A DNA stretch of 64,000 nt, taken from Sphingomonas sp. Leaf242. GTDB taxonomy: Bacteria > Pseudomonadota > Alphaproteobacteria > Sphingomonadales > Sphingomonadaceae. A model generated the notes under the pieces. That model had not been told where the DNA came from. It saw nothing but the letters and a program-made list of their open reading frames with translations, and made no database searches. Positions within the stretch are counted from its first letter, which is position 1. Each line of letters opens with the position of its first letter. Below are positions 43,794-52,499 of the stretch, piece after piece. The position numbers and the translations under genes were made by a program. Where the stretch lies: NCBI RefSeq assembly GCF_001422045.1, contig NZ_LMLW01000012.1:153118-217117 (forward strand). The letters are read 5' to 3'.

Positions 43794-44124
43794 CATGGCA
43801 CTCGCCGCCACCGCAGACGCGAAACCCCCAGAGGATCGTACGCTGATACTTCCCGGCCAGTGCACCACGGTGCACGCGCAGGACATCGGGGTACGCCTGG
43901 TCCTCGCGGCGGATTTCGACGGCGACATCGTGATCGACGCTTCGGGTGTCGAGAGCATCGGCCACGCGACGCTGCAGTTGCTGGTCGCCGCGCATGCCGA
44001 TGCGATCGCCAACGGCCACAGCTTCACCATCGCCGCGCCCAGCCCCGCATTCGTGGAGCGCGTGACGGCCTGCCGACTGGCCGACGCCATCGGTCTCGAC
44101 AACCAGAAGGAAATCCATTCGTGA
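43768..44124 (+). CDS. STAS-domain protein
   Basis: A 118-residue protein resembling anti-sigma-factor antagonists. The segment DGDIVIDASGVESIGHATLQ has the Asp-x-Ser/Gly signature and central strand-helix of STAS domains, in which a Ser/Thr is often phosphorylated. ATG 43768 lies 26 bases inside motA but has an excellent ribosome-binding site (GAGGAGG, six bases away), which decides the start over ATG 43795. It lies between motA and cheY in the operon; STAS proteins in chemotaxis clusters have been linked to signalling to CheA or regulators, but the role here is not known. The next gene overlaps it by four bases. Confidence 0.75.
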   Translation: MISTLSPPDMALAATADAKPPEDRTLILPGQCTTVHAQDIGVRLVLAADFDGDIVIDASGVESIGHATLQLLVAAHADAIANGHSFTIAAPSPAFVERVTACRLADAIGLDNQKEIHS

Positions 44125-44486
44125 GCAAGACCATCCTTACCGTCGACGACTCGGCGAGCATGCGGATGCTCCTGAAAGCGTCGTTGACCGCGCAGGGCTT
44201 CACGATCGAGGCGGCCAATGACGGCCGCCACGGTCTGGAGCGGATGCACGAGGTCAAGCCAGACCTGCTGATCACCGACATCAACATGCCGGAGATGGAC
44301 GGGTTCGAGCTGATCGAGGCGGTTCGTGCGGTGCCCGAATTCCGCGGCCTGCCGATCCTGGTCCTGTCGACCGAATTCTCCGACGAGAAAAAGGCCCGCG
44401 CACGCGGCGCCGGCGCGACCGGCTGGATCACCAAGCCGTTCGACGCCGCCAAGCTGGGGACGGCGATCCGCCGGGTATGTCCATGA
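44121..44486 (+). CDS. cheY: CheY-like single-domain response regulator
   Basis: A 121-residue receiver domain. Acidic residues stand in LTVDDSASM, the phosphoacceptor Asp is in LLITDINMPEMDG, the switch Thr/Ser is in LVLSTEF, and the Lys is in WITKPFDA. It has no output domain, as expected for CheY, which binds FliM when phosphorylated by CheA. The start is GTG, overlapping the STAS gene by four bases; it overlaps cheA by four bases. It is the first of two CheY-like proteins in this operon. Confidence 0.9.
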   Translation: MSKTILTVDDSASMRMLLKASLTAQGFTIEAANDGRHGLERMHEVKPDLLITDINMPEMDGFELIEAVRAVPEFRGLPILVLSTEFSDEKKARARGAGATGWITKPFDAAKLGTAIRRVCP

Positions 44487-46651
44487 GCGATGATCTCGAC
44501 GATATCCAGGCGATCTTCTTCGAGGAATGCGCCGAAGGTCTGACGACCGCCGAGACCGGCCTGTCCGCGATGAACGCGGGCGACGTGTCGGCCGGCGTGA
44601 TCGCGGGCGTGTTCCGCGCGGTCCATTCGATCAAGGGTGGTGCCGGCGCATTCGGCCACGCCGCGCTGACCGCGTTCTCGCACCGGTTCGAGAACGTCCT
44701 CGACGAGGTTCGCGCCGGCCGCATCGCGCCGACCCCCGGCGTCACCGGCGTCATGCTGACCGCGTTCGATATCCTGTCGGATCACGTCGCAGCCGCACAG
44801 GGCACGCGCGGCCTCCCGAACGACGCCGCAGCCCTGGAGGCGCTCGACGAGGTTCTCAAGAACGGCGGCGCACCGGATGCGACGGCGCCTGTCGCCGCCC
44901 CCGCCCCCGCCGCTGCTCCCGTAGAGGTCGATGCCGATCCGTTCGGCTTCGTGCCGATCGCCGGCGCGATCGAATCGTTCGATCCGTTCGGGTTCGAGCC
45001 CGTCGGTGTCTCGCTCGACGACTTCGACAGCGCCCCCGACGTCGCCGCGCCCTGGACGGTGACGTTCCTGCCGTCCAACGCCGCGCTTTCCAACGGCGGC
45101 GAGCCGATGCTGATCATCCGCGAACTCGAACTGCTCGGCGGCTCGGTGATCGGCGCGGACCTGACGCGTCTGCCCTCGCTCCGCGACATGGACCCTGAGC
45201 ACAGCTATATCGGCTGGACCGTCAGCGTACCCGCGGCGATCGAGGAATCGGCGATCACCGACTGCTTCGATTTCGTCGATCCGGACTCGGTCGTCACGAT
45301 CGTCCGCGGTGACAGTGTCGCCCCTGCAGCACCCGCTCCGGTGACGCAGGCGCCGCCGCTCGCCGCGCCGGTCGTGTCGATCGCCAGCATCGCGCCGCCC
45401 GCCGCTCCGGTTGCTGTCAAAATGGCCGCACCGGTCAGCCCGGAGGCGCCGCGCGTCGAGCCTGCGTCGCAGACGATCCGCGTCGAACTGACCAAGCTCG
45501 ACATGCTGCTCAACCTGGTTGGCGAACTCGTCATCCGTGGCTCGATCCTCGCCGATCGCCTGAGCCCGAAGGACCAGGAACGCGTCGAACTGCCGCAGCT
45601 CTCGCGCCTGACGCGCGAGATCCAGGACACGGTGATGTCGCTGCGCGCGCAGCCGATCAAGCAGTCGTTCAGCCGCGTGCCGCGCATGCTGCGCGATCTC
45701 GCCACCGAAACCGGCAAGCTCGTGACGCTCGAGACGACCGGCGAGATGACCGAAGTCGACAAGGGCGTGATCGAGAAGATCGGCGATCCGCTGACCCACA
45801 TGATCCGCAACGCGGTCGACCACGGCATCGAGAGCCCGGCCGACCGGATTGCGTGCGGCAAGCCCCCCGAGGGCACGATCCGCCTGTCCGCCGAACAGAA
45901 GGGCGCGCGGATCTTCGTCCGGGTCGCCGACGACGGCGCCGGGATCGACCGGGTCCGCGTCCGCGCCAAGGCGGTCGAGAAGGGCATCGTCGCCGCCGAC
46001 GCGGTCCTGTCCGACGAGGAGATCGACCAGCTGATCTGCGCACCCGGATTCTCCACCGCGGAGACGATCTCGAACATCTCGGGTCGCGGCGTCGGCATGG
46101 ACGTGGTCCGCTCGAACGTCGAGGCGCTCGGCGGCCGCGTCGAGATCAGCTCGGTGCCCGGCAAGGGCACCACTTTCACGATGGTGCTGCCGCTGACGCT
46201 CGCCATCCTCGAGGGGATGATCGTGCGGCTCGCCGGCCAGCGCTTCGTGCTGCCGCTCGCCAACGTCGTCGAGACGGTCCAGCCCGAACCCGGCCAGGTC
46301 CGCCCGACCACGACCACCGGCGAGGTGATCGAACTGCGCGGCAACTACGTTCCCGTCCGCCGTCTCACCCGCACCTTCGGGTTCGCCGACAACGACGCCC
46401 GCTCGCCCGAGGAATCGCTGGTGATCATCGTCGAGAGCGAGACCGCCGGCCATGTCGGGCTGATGGTCGACACGATCGACGACCGCCGCGAGGTCGTCAT
46501 CAAGAGCCTCGAGCAGAACCTGCATCCGATCCGCGGGCTCGGCGGCGCAACGATCCTCGGCGACGGCTCGATCGCGCTGATCCTCGACATCGAAGCGCTC
46601 GTCGGTCCGTCTTCCTCCGTTCGCCACATCACCAAAGGACTCGCCGCATGA
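44483..46651 (+). CDS. cheA: Chemotaxis histidine kinase CheA
   Basis: A 722-residue kinase (724 if ATG 44477 is used). The P1 domain holds the phosphorylated His48 in AVHSIKGGAGAFG. A long linker/P2 region (residues 110-330) is Ala/Pro-rich. P3, the dimerisation helix pair, begins TKLDMLLNLVGELVIRGS. P4, the ATPase, contains HMIRNAVDHGIESP (N box), VADDGAGID (G1) and SGRGVGMDVV with GKGTTF (G2). P5 is the CheW-like C-terminus. It phosphorylates CheY and CheB in response to receptor arrays. It overlaps cheY and cheW by four bases each. No receptor gene is in this window. Confidence 0.97.
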   Translation: MSDDLDDIQAIFFEECAEGLTTAETGLSAMNAGDVSAGVIAGVFRAVHSIKGGAGAFGHAALTAFSHRFENVLDEVRAGRIAPTPGVTGVMLTAFDILSDHVAAAQGTRGLPNDAAALEALDEVLKNGGAPDATAPVAAPAPAAAPVEVDADPFGFVPIAGAIESFDPFGFEPVGVSLDDFDSAPDVAAPWTVTFLPSNAALSNGGEPMLIIRELELLGGSVIGADLTRLPSLRDMDPEHSYIGWTVSVPAAIEESAITDCFDFVDPDSVVTIVRGDSVAPAAPAPVTQAPPLAAPVVSIASIAPPAAPVAVKMAAPVSPEAPRVEPASQTIRVELTKLDMLLNLVGELVIRGSILADRLSPKDQERVELPQLSRLTREIQDTVMSLRAQPIKQSFSRVPRMLRDLATETGKLVTLETTGEMTEVDKGVIEKIGDPLTHMIRNAVDHGIESPADRIACGKPPEGTIRLSAEQKGARIFVRVADDGAGIDRVRVRAKAVEKGIVAADAVLSDEEIDQLICAPGFSTAETISNISGRGVGMDVVRSNVEALGGRVEISSVPGKGTTFTMVLPLTLAILEGMIVRLAGQRFVLPLANVVETVQPEPGQVRPTTTTGEVIELRGNYVPVRRLTRTFGFADNDARSPEESLVIIVESETAGHVGLMVDTIDDRREVVIKSLEQNLHPIRGLGGATILGDGSIALILDIEALVGPSSSVRHITKGLAA

Positions 46652-47139
46652 CCACGACCAACGCCCCGGGTGAACGCAAGATCGTCACCTTCTCGCTCGG
46701 CACGCAGATCTTCGGGATCGACATGTCGTCGCTGATCGAGATCCGCGAATGGGACGAGCCGACCCCGCTTCCCGGCGTGCCCGACTATATCAAGGGCGTC
46801 ACCAACCTGCGCGGGACCGTCGTCCCCGTGATCGGCCTCGCCGAGCGCCTCGGATGGGAGCCGAGCGCGATTCACTCGCGGTCGTGCATCCTGGTCGTCA
46901 GCATCGCCGGCAAGCAGGCCGGGTTCCTGGTCGACGAAGTGTCGGACATCGTCCTGATCGACGCCAACGAGATCCGCCCCGCGCCCGACGTCGAGATCGG
47001 CGAACCCAGCGTGATTGCCGGTCTGGTCAAGACGCAGACCCGCGCGTCCGAAGCACAGGGCGCCGCCGGCGACATCATGGTCCTGCTGCTCGATCTCGAG
47101 GCGCTCGGTCTGACCCGGCAGATGGATATCGCGGCGTGA
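46648..47139 (+). CDS. cheW: Chemotaxis coupling protein CheW
   Basis: A 163-residue CheW-domain protein. The hallmark segments are VTFSLGTQIFGIDMSSLIEI, PGVPDYIKGVTNLRGTVVPV and GFLVDEVSDIVLI. It couples CheA to chemoreceptors in the cytoplasm. It starts in the cheA stop (ATGA) and ends in a GTGA overlap with cheR. Confidence 0.95.
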   Translation: MTTTNAPGERKIVTFSLGTQIFGIDMSSLIEIREWDEPTPLPGVPDYIKGVTNLRGTVVPVIGLAERLGWEPSAIHSRSCILVVSIAGKQAGFLVDEVSDIVLIDANEIRPAPDVEIGEPSVIAGLVKTQTRASEAQGAAGDIMVLLLDLEALGLTRQMDIAA

Positions 47140-48014
47140 CCACTGCCACCCTGCCAGGTGGAGCCGACGTCGCCGGTTCGGGGAGCGGTCCGCCGCTCGC
47201 CGCCGCCGAGTTCGCCGCGATCGCGACGATCATGCAGAGCGACGCGCGGATCCACCTGACCGATATCAAGAAGACGCTGGTCCACGGCCGCTTGTCGCGT
47301 CGCCTGCGGATGCACGGTCTCGCCAATTTCCGCGACTATGTGCGTCTGGTTCAGACCAACAAGGAGGAACGCGCGGCGATGGTCGTCGCGCTGACCACCA
47401 ACCACACGCATTTCTTCCGTGAAAACCATCATTTCGAGCATTTCCGCAACGTCGTCATCCCGACGCTCAAACAGCGCGTGCGTACCGCTCCGGTTCGGAT
47501 CTGGTCGGCGGGCTGTTCGAGCGGCGAGGAAGTGTATTCGATCGCGATGTGCCTGCTCGGGCGCGACCGCTCGGCGGCCGGATGGCTGCGCGACGCCGAC
47601 CTGAAGCTGCTGGCGACCGACCTTGCACCGCACGTCGTCGAAAGCGTCCGCCGCGCGACCTATGCGGAGCAGACCGTCGCAGCGATCCCCGCCGACTATC
47701 GGTCGGCATGGGTCAAGCCTGCTCCCGGTGGCGAGTTCGAGATCGCCGCGGAGGCGCGCGCGCTGGTCCAGGCGCGCGTGCTCAACCTGTTCGACGCCTG
47801 GCCGATGCGCCAGCGTTACGACGCGATCTTCTGCCGCAACGTGATGATCTATTTCGACGATCGCGCGAAGGCGGAGCTCGAGGAACGGCTGGTCGACCTG
47901 CTCGTCCCCGGTGGCCATCTGTACATCGGCCATTCGGAACGACTGTTCGGGTCCGCCGCGCAGATCATGCAGAGCTGCGGCCAGACCATCTACGTCAAGC
48001 AGGGGGGACAATAA
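47136..48014 (+). CDS. cheR: Chemoreceptor glutamate methyltransferase CheR
   Basis: A 292-residue enzyme. The N-terminal helical CheR domain includes VHGRLSRRLRMHGLANFRDY and TTNHTHFFRENHHF. The SAM-binding domain follows, with IWSAGCSSGEEVYSIAM as motif I, LLATDLAP, and FCRNVMIYFDDRAK near the active site. It methylates receptor glutamates using SAM for adaptation. GTG 47136 overlaps the cheW stop, and the TAA stop shares one base with the cheB ATG. Confidence 0.95.
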   Translation: MTTATLPGGADVAGSGSGPPLAAAEFAAIATIMQSDARIHLTDIKKTLVHGRLSRRLRMHGLANFRDYVRLVQTNKEERAAMVVALTTNHTHFFRENHHFEHFRNVVIPTLKQRVRTAPVRIWSAGCSSGEEVYSIAMCLLGRDRSAAGWLRDADLKLLATDLAPHVVESVRRATYAEQTVAAIPADYRSAWVKPAPGGEFEIAAEARALVQARVLNLFDAWPMRQRYDAIFCRNVMIYFDDRAKAELEERLVDLLVPGGHLYIGHSERLFGSAAQIMQSCGQTIYVKQGGQ

Positions 48015-49030
48015 TGCGGCGCATCCGTACGCTGATCGTCGACGACAGCGCCGCAATCCGCGCCGCGCTCAACCGCGTGCTATCCGCCGATCCCGAGATC
48101 GAGGTGGTCGGCATGGCCCCCGAGCCGAGCATCGCGCGACAGATGATCAAGGATCTCGAACCCGACGTCATCACGCTCGACATCGAGATGCCGGGGATGG
48201 ACGGCCTGTCGTTCCTCGAACGCATCATGCGGTTGCGGCCGATGCCGGTCGTCATGTGCTCGACGCTGACCGCGCAGGGTGCGGCGGTGACGATCGAGGC
48301 GCTGCGGCTGGGCGCGGTGGACTGCATCGCCAAGCCGTCGGGCAATCCCGAGGAGCTGGCGCGCGATGCGGCGCTGCTGCGTGCGACGGTCAAGGCCGCC
48401 GCGCGGTCTGCGGTCCGCGTCACGCCGACCGTCCGTCCCGCGAAAATGACGGTGCAGTCGCGCGACGACGTGGTGATCGCGATCGGGGCATCGACCGGCG
48501 GCGTCGAGGCGCTGTTCTCGCTGCTCGCGGCACTACCGCCCGGTTGCCCGCCGATCCTGATCGTCCAGCACATGCCCGGCACGTTCACCGCGAGTTTCGC
48601 CGAACGGCTCGACCGCGAATGTCGGATTACGGTGCGCGAAGCGGTCGACGGAAGCCCGTTGATGCCCGGAACCGCCTATATTGCACCTGGTGGGCCGCGA
48701 CACATGGAGCTCGTCGGTGGTGCCAAGGGGGTCGTTCGCCTCAAGGCCGACGATCTCGTCAGCGGCCATCGTCCGTCGGTCGACATCCTCTTCCGGTCGG
48801 TCGCCAAACGCGGCGCCCAGGCGGTCGGGGTGATCCTGACCGGGATGGGATCCGACGGTGCCGAGGGGCTGCTGCAAATGCGCCAGGCGGGCGCGCGGAC
48901 CTTCGGCCAGTCGAAGGACACCTGCGTCGTCTACGGCATGCCGCGGTCGGCGGTCGAACTTGGCGCGGTCGAGCGTGAATTGAGTCTGTCTGCACTGCCC
49001 GAGGCGATCCTCGCGGCGTGCGGCAAGTAA
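48014..49030 (+). CDS. cheB: Protein-glutamate methylesterase CheB
   Basis: A 338-residue two-domain protein. An N-terminal receiver has the phosphoacceptor in TLDIEMPGMDG and KPSG at the end. The C-terminal methylesterase has catalytic Ser in AIGASTGGVEA, His in LIVQHMPGTFT and Asp in LTGMGSDGAEGL. It removes methyl groups from receptors, opposing CheR, and deamidates glutamines. It starts on the last base of the cheR stop codon and lies 19 bases before the second cheY. Confidence 0.97.
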   Translation: MRRIRTLIVDDSAAIRAALNRVLSADPEIEVVGMAPEPSIARQMIKDLEPDVITLDIEMPGMDGLSFLERIMRLRPMPVVMCSTLTAQGAAVTIEALRLGAVDCIAKPSGNPEELARDAALLRATVKAAARSAVRVTPTVRPAKMTVQSRDDVVIAIGASTGGVEALFSLLAALPPGCPPILIVQHMPGTFTASFAERLDRECRITVREAVDGSPLMPGTAYIAPGGPRHMELVGGAKGVVRLKADDLVSGHRPSVDILFRSVAKRGAQAVGVILTGMGSDGAEGLLQMRQAGARTFGQSKDTCVVYGMPRSAVELGAVERELSLSALPEAILAACGK

Positions 49031-49049
49031 ACACAGGGATTGGAAGACG

Positions 49050-49439
49050 ATGCCGGCTGCATCTCAAATCAAGGTCATGGTCGTGGACGATCAGGCCAGT
49101 ATGCGCGCGATGATCCGCCGGTCCCTTCAGGACCTGGGATTTCGCGACGTGCGCGACAAGGGCGGTGCGCCCGAAGCGCTCGCGGCGGTCAGGAGCGACC
49201 GCGTGCATCTCATCATCTCGGACTACAACATGCCCGACATGGACGGTCTGCAGTTCCTCGAGGAAGTGCGCAACGATCCGGTGATCGGCAAGACGGTGTT
49301 CATCATGCTCACCGGCTCGTCCGATCGCGAGATCGTCCAGAAGGCCGCGGCGCTCGGCGTGAACAACTATCTCGTCAAGCCGTTCGCCCCGGCCGCGCTG
49401 AAGGAAAAGATCGAGCGCGTCTTCGGCGCGTTGGCCTGA
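49050..49439 (+). CDS. cheY: CheY-like response regulator, second copy
   Basis: A 129-residue receiver domain with VMVVDDQASMRAMIRRSLQD at the acidic pocket, the phosphoacceptor Asp in LIISDYNMPDMDG, Thr in IMLTGSS and Lys in YLVKPFAP. It is closer to the canonical flagellar CheY than the copy upstream of cheA, and may be the one that binds FliM; the other may act as a phosphate sink. GGAAG precedes the ATG at normal distance. It sits five bases before cheD. Confidence 0.9.
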   Translation: MPAASQIKVMVVDDQASMRAMIRRSLQDLGFRDVRDKGGAPEALAAVRSDRVHLIISDYNMPDMDGLQFLEEVRNDPVIGKTVFIMLTGSSDREIVQKAAALGVNNYLVKPFAPAALKEKIERVFGALA

Positions 49440-49444
49440 TCGGC

Positions 49445-49969
49445 ATGCGCAGGATCCCCCTTATCCAGGGCGACCACATGGCGATGGCCGAGCCGGACAC
49501 GATGCTGACGACGTTGCTCGGCTCGTGCATCGCGGTGTGCCTGTACGATGCCAAGGCGCGGGTCGGCGGCATGAACCATTTCCTGCTCGGCGAGCCGGAA
49601 GCGGGTCATGCCGTCGGGATCCAGGACCGGCAGCGCTACGGCGTCCACGCGATGGAACTGCTGATCAACGCGATGATGAAGAAGGGCGCGATGCGGTCGC
49701 GACTGCGCGCGCACATCTATGGCGGCGCCAAGATCATCGCCGGGCTCGGCGGGATCGGCCAGGACAACGCCGCGTTCGCGCGGCGCTTCATCGAGACCGA
49801 GGGCTTCGCGATCGGTCATGTCGATGTCGGCGGCGTCTGCGCGCGGAAGATCGAGTTCCTGCCGTTCGAGGGCAAGGCACGGTCGACCTGCGTCGCCGAA
49901 GCCGTGCCGGTCCGTCCGATCGTCCGTCCGCCGATGCCCGAGTCCGAAGGCGAACTCGAACTCTTCTGA
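49445..49969 (+). CDS. cheD: Chemoreceptor glutamine deamidase CheD
   Basis: A 174-residue protein. The catalytic Cys is in LLGSCIAVCLYD, the His in GGMNHFLLG and the Thr/Ser region near KIIAGLGG, as in the CheD family. It deamidates receptor glutamines and in some bacteria works with CheC. ATG 49445 gives a normal family length. It follows cheY directly in the operon. Confidence 0.95.
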   Translation: MRRIPLIQGDHMAMAEPDTMLTTLLGSCIAVCLYDAKARVGGMNHFLLGEPEAGHAVGIQDRQRYGVHAMELLINAMMKKGAMRSRLRAHIYGGAKIIAGLGGIGQDNAAFARRFIETEGFAIGHVDVGGVCARKIEFLPFEGKARSTCVAEAVPVRPIVRPPMPESEGELELF

Positions 49970-50028
49970 CGTCCGGAATCGTTCGGACTTCCCCACCCAC
50001 CCCGCCAGACAACCAGAGTGCGCGCATC

Positions 50029-50379
50029 ATGATCCAGTCCCCTTCCCATGCGGCCCTGCACATCGCTCTGGCGAGCGAGCTGCGTCGCGTCAGTGCGCTC
50101 GTCGAGCAACTCGCCGAGACGCTGGTCGGCGACGAGGATTTCGTCATGCGGCACATCGACCAGCTTCAGGTGTTCGACCTGATCGTGCAGAGCGCCGACG
50201 AAAGCGCCGCTGTGCTCGACCGCGTCGCGGGTGGCATCACCCCCGACGCCGCGATCGCGCCGGTCCGCTTGAGCGCGATCCAGGGCCGGCTCCACGCCGC
50301 GCTGGCGCTCGCGGCGATGCCGCACGCCCCCACCGCGCATACCCCGGTCGCGCACGCACTCGAAGCGCAGGCCGCCTGA
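50029..50379 (+). CDS. Unknown small protein between cheD and motB
   Basis: A 116-residue acidic, helical protein with no recognised domain. The first 75 residues (ALHIALASELRRVSALVEQL and DEDFVMRHIDQLQVFDLIVQ) look like a helical bundle, and the end is an Ala/His/Pro-rich tail. The helical segments faintly recall chaperone-like or FlgN-like bundles, but the match is too weak for a name. ATG 50029 is used. It lies two bases before motB, within the operon. Confidence 0.6.
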   Translation: MIQSPSHAALHIALASELRRVSALVEQLAETLVGDEDFVMRHIDQLQVFDLIVQSADESAAVLDRVAGGITPDAAIAPVRLSAIQGRLHAALALAAMPHAPTAHTPVAHALEAQAA

Positions 50380-50381
50380 CC

Positions 50382-51260
50382 ATGGCCGTCGCCGGTGCCA
50401 ACACCCGCCCGATCATCATCCGCAAGATCAAGAAGACCGCCGCCGCGCATCACGGCGGCGCATGGAAGGTCGCCTATGCCGATTTCGTGACTGCGATGAT
50501 GGCGTTCTTCATGCTGCTCTGGCTGATCAGCAATCCGGACAAGCAACGCCTGAAGGGGCTGGCGGAATATTTCTCGCCCGCCGCCACCGCAATGTCGCAG
50601 ACGTCGGATGCGACCGCCTCGGCCAGCGGGATCGGCTCGATGCCGGGCGCGGGCGGTCATGGCAGCCGTAGCCAGGCCAGCGCGACCGGCACGCCGACCG
50701 GCCAGCCGAGCGCCAATGCCGCGACCGCCGGCACCGCGCGCGGCGGTACCGCGAATATTCCCGACGCGTCGCTGCGCGTCCTCGCACAGGAACTCCGCGT
50801 TGCGATCGACAGCCTGCCGCCCGCCGAAGACGGCCACAAGGCGATGCGCGTCGAGGACGACCGCGACGGCCTGCGCATCAGCCTGATGGATACCGCCAAG
50901 CGATCGATGTTCAAGGTCGGCACCGCGACGCTCAACCCGTACGCCAGAGACATGATGGCGCGCGTCGCGGGCAAGCTCGCCCGTTCGGACGCGCAGATCG
51001 CGATCGAGGGGCACACCGACGGCGACGGTAGCGGCAGCGACGATTCGAGCTGGCGATTGTCGGGCGAACGCGCGATCGCCGCGCGCTCGGCGATGATCGG
51101 CGCGGGGCTCGCCCCCGGCCGGTTCGCCGAGATGGTGGCGATGGCGGACACCCGCCCGGTCTATCCCGACCAGCCGACCCGACCCGAAAACCGCCGTATC
51201 ACGATCGTCGTCAAGGGGGCCGCCGCCTCCCTGCCGAGCGACGCCAGCTTCCGGTTCTAG
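50382..51260 (+). CDS. motB: Flagellar motor stator protein MotB
   Basis: A 292-residue protein. A positively charged cytoplasmic tail leads to one membrane helix YADFVTAMMAFFMLLWLIS, with the proton-binding Asp34 (YAD). A plug/linker region with Ala/Gly/Ser/Thr-rich low complexity (residues 70-125) precedes the OmpA-like peptidoglycan-binding domain with IAIEGHTDGDG and RPENRRITIV. It anchors MotA to the cell wall. It lies ten genes downstream of motA in the same operon. Confidence 0.95.
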   Translation: MAVAGANTRPIIIRKIKKTAAAHHGGAWKVAYADFVTAMMAFFMLLWLISNPDKQRLKGLAEYFSPAATAMSQTSDATASASGIGSMPGAGGHGSRSQASATGTPTGQPSANAATAGTARGGTANIPDASLRVLAQELRVAIDSLPPAEDGHKAMRVEDDRDGLRISLMDTAKRSMFKVGTATLNPYARDMMARVAGKLARSDAQIAIEGHTDGDGSGSDDSSWRLSGERAIAARSAMIGAGLAPGRFAEMVAMADTRPVYPDQPTRPENRRITIVVKGAAASLPSDASFRF

Positions 51261-51270
51261 GACCCTTGCG

Positions 51271-51714
51271 ATGAAAAAGATCCTGTTCCCGCTCGCCGTT
51301 CTGATTGCCGGTACGGGCGTCGGCGGCGGTGCCGCATTCGCGACGCGGGCGATACTCGGGCCGTCTCACGGCAAGGCGGACGCGCACGAGACTTCGGTTC
51401 CGGACCTGACGTTCGTCAAGGCGGAGAAGATCGTTGCCCCTCTGGTGTTCGGCGATGGTCGCCTGGCGGGCTATGTCTCGTTCGATGTCGAATTGCAGGT
51501 GTCGGTCGACGACGGCGCGTTGGTCGCCGCACGGCTGCCGTTGCTGCTTCACGCGATCAACCTGCGGACCTACCGCACGCCGCTCGCCGCCGGTCCCGAC
51601 GGGATGCTGCCCGACATTGGCGCGTTGCGTAAGGTCGTGATGACCGCCGCCCCCGAGGCTTTCGGCCCAGGCATCGTACGCCGCGCCGCGATCACGCGTG
51701 CCGAACCGTCCTGA
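51271..51714 (+). CDS. FliL-like secreted or anchored protein
   Basis: A 147-residue protein with an N-terminal signal or membrane anchor (KKILFPLAVLIAGTGVGGGA). The rest, beginning PDLTFVKAEKIVAPLVFGDG and followed by beta-strand/helix alternation, resembles the extracytoplasmic part of FliL, which modulates the stator. It shares a pattern with the protein at 59880-60293 (TFVxxxxxVxPxxxGDxR), so the two are probably paralogues. The position right after motB fits a stator-associated role. It is not the canonical fliL, which is at 54465. Confidence 0.6.
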   Translation: MKKILFPLAVLIAGTGVGGGAAFATRAILGPSHGKADAHETSVPDLTFVKAEKIVAPLVFGDGRLAGYVSFDVELQVSVDDGALVAARLPLLLHAINLRTYRTPLAAGPDGMLPDIGALRKVVMTAAPEAFGPGIVRRAAITRAEPS

Positions 51715-51726
51715 AGGACACAGGTC

Positions 51727-52404
51727 ATGATCGTTCCGCCTCCCGAAACGTCGAGCCCGGTCCACGCAACCGGCGCGTCGAGACTTCCCCATGCCGAACC
51801 CGCCGGTGGCACGTTCGGACGGCGCGAGACGCGGCTGATGACGATCCTCCTCGTCGCGCGTCTCGAGGCCGCGGGGATCGATCACGTCTGTCGCGTCCGC
51901 AACCTGTCGCAGACGGGGATGATGATCGAATGCTCGACCGTCCTGGCCGAGGACGATCGCGTCCGCGTCGAACTGCGTAACCTGCAAGCGGTCGACGCGC
52001 GGGTCGCCTGGGCGCGCGATGGACGCGCCGGGTTGCAGCTCGACGGCCCGATCGTGATCGATGCGGTACTCGGCACGGTCCCGGATACCTCGGCGATCAT
52101 CGCCCGTACGCCGCGCATCGCCGCCAACTGCCCCACCGTGCTCTGGCATCTGGGCACGCTGTCGGCCTCGGTGCTGTGCGACCTGTCGCAATCGGGATGC
52201 CGGATTCTGATCGCCAGCCCGCTGCCCCGCGACAGCGAAGTCCGGATCACGATCCCGGGCCTCTCACCGCGTCGTGCGCGGATGCGCTGGTCGAACGGTG
52301 AGAGCGTCGGCTTCGCCTTCCTGGAGATGCTGTCGTTCGCCGAGGTATCGGCGTGGCAGACCGACCGATCGGTTCGCTTCGCCTCCGACCGCGCCGAAAT
52401 CTGA
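51727..52404 (+). CDS. PilZ-domain protein with two PilZ-like segments
   Basis: A 225-residue protein. The first half has the c-di-GMP-binding elements of PilZ: Arg-rich FGRRETRLM, then RNLSQTGMMIEC in the N/DxSxxG position. The second half repeats the pattern with CDLSQSGCRILI, but without a clear RxxxR, so it is probably degenerate. PilZ proteins such as YcgR slow the flagellar motor at high c-di-GMP, which would fit its place at the end of the che-mot operon. The terminator lies 30 bases after the stop. Confidence 0.8.
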   Translation: MIVPPPETSSPVHATGASRLPHAEPAGGTFGRRETRLMTILLVARLEAAGIDHVCRVRNLSQTGMMIECSTVLAEDDRVRVELRNLQAVDARVAWARDGRAGLQLDGPIVIDAVLGTVPDTSAIIARTPRIAANCPTVLWHLGTLSASVLCDLSQSGCRILIASPLPRDSEVRITIPGLSPRRARMRWSNGESVGFAFLEMLSFAEVSAWQTDRSVRFASDRAEI

Positions 52405-52434
52405 CACGCGACCGAGCGACAACCCGCCGCCCGT

Positions 52435-52474
52435 AAAAAAGGGGAGCGTACCGGTCCGGTACGCTCCCCTTTTT
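52435..52474. terminator. Bidirectional intrinsic terminator
   Basis: GGGGAGCGTACC (52441-52452) pairs perfectly with GGTACGCTCCCC (52458-52469) across five bases. A-run (52435-52440) and T-run (52470-52474) flank it, so it can end both the PilZ-side operon and the opposing motE-side operon. Confidence 0.9.
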
Positions 52475-52499
52475 CGTGTCATCCGTCTGCCGCTGCGGT

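Noticed and set aside
44024..46627. 867-codon minus-strand frame opposite cheA
   Set aside because: Antisense shadow of cheA and its neighbours; no start signal and biased composition.
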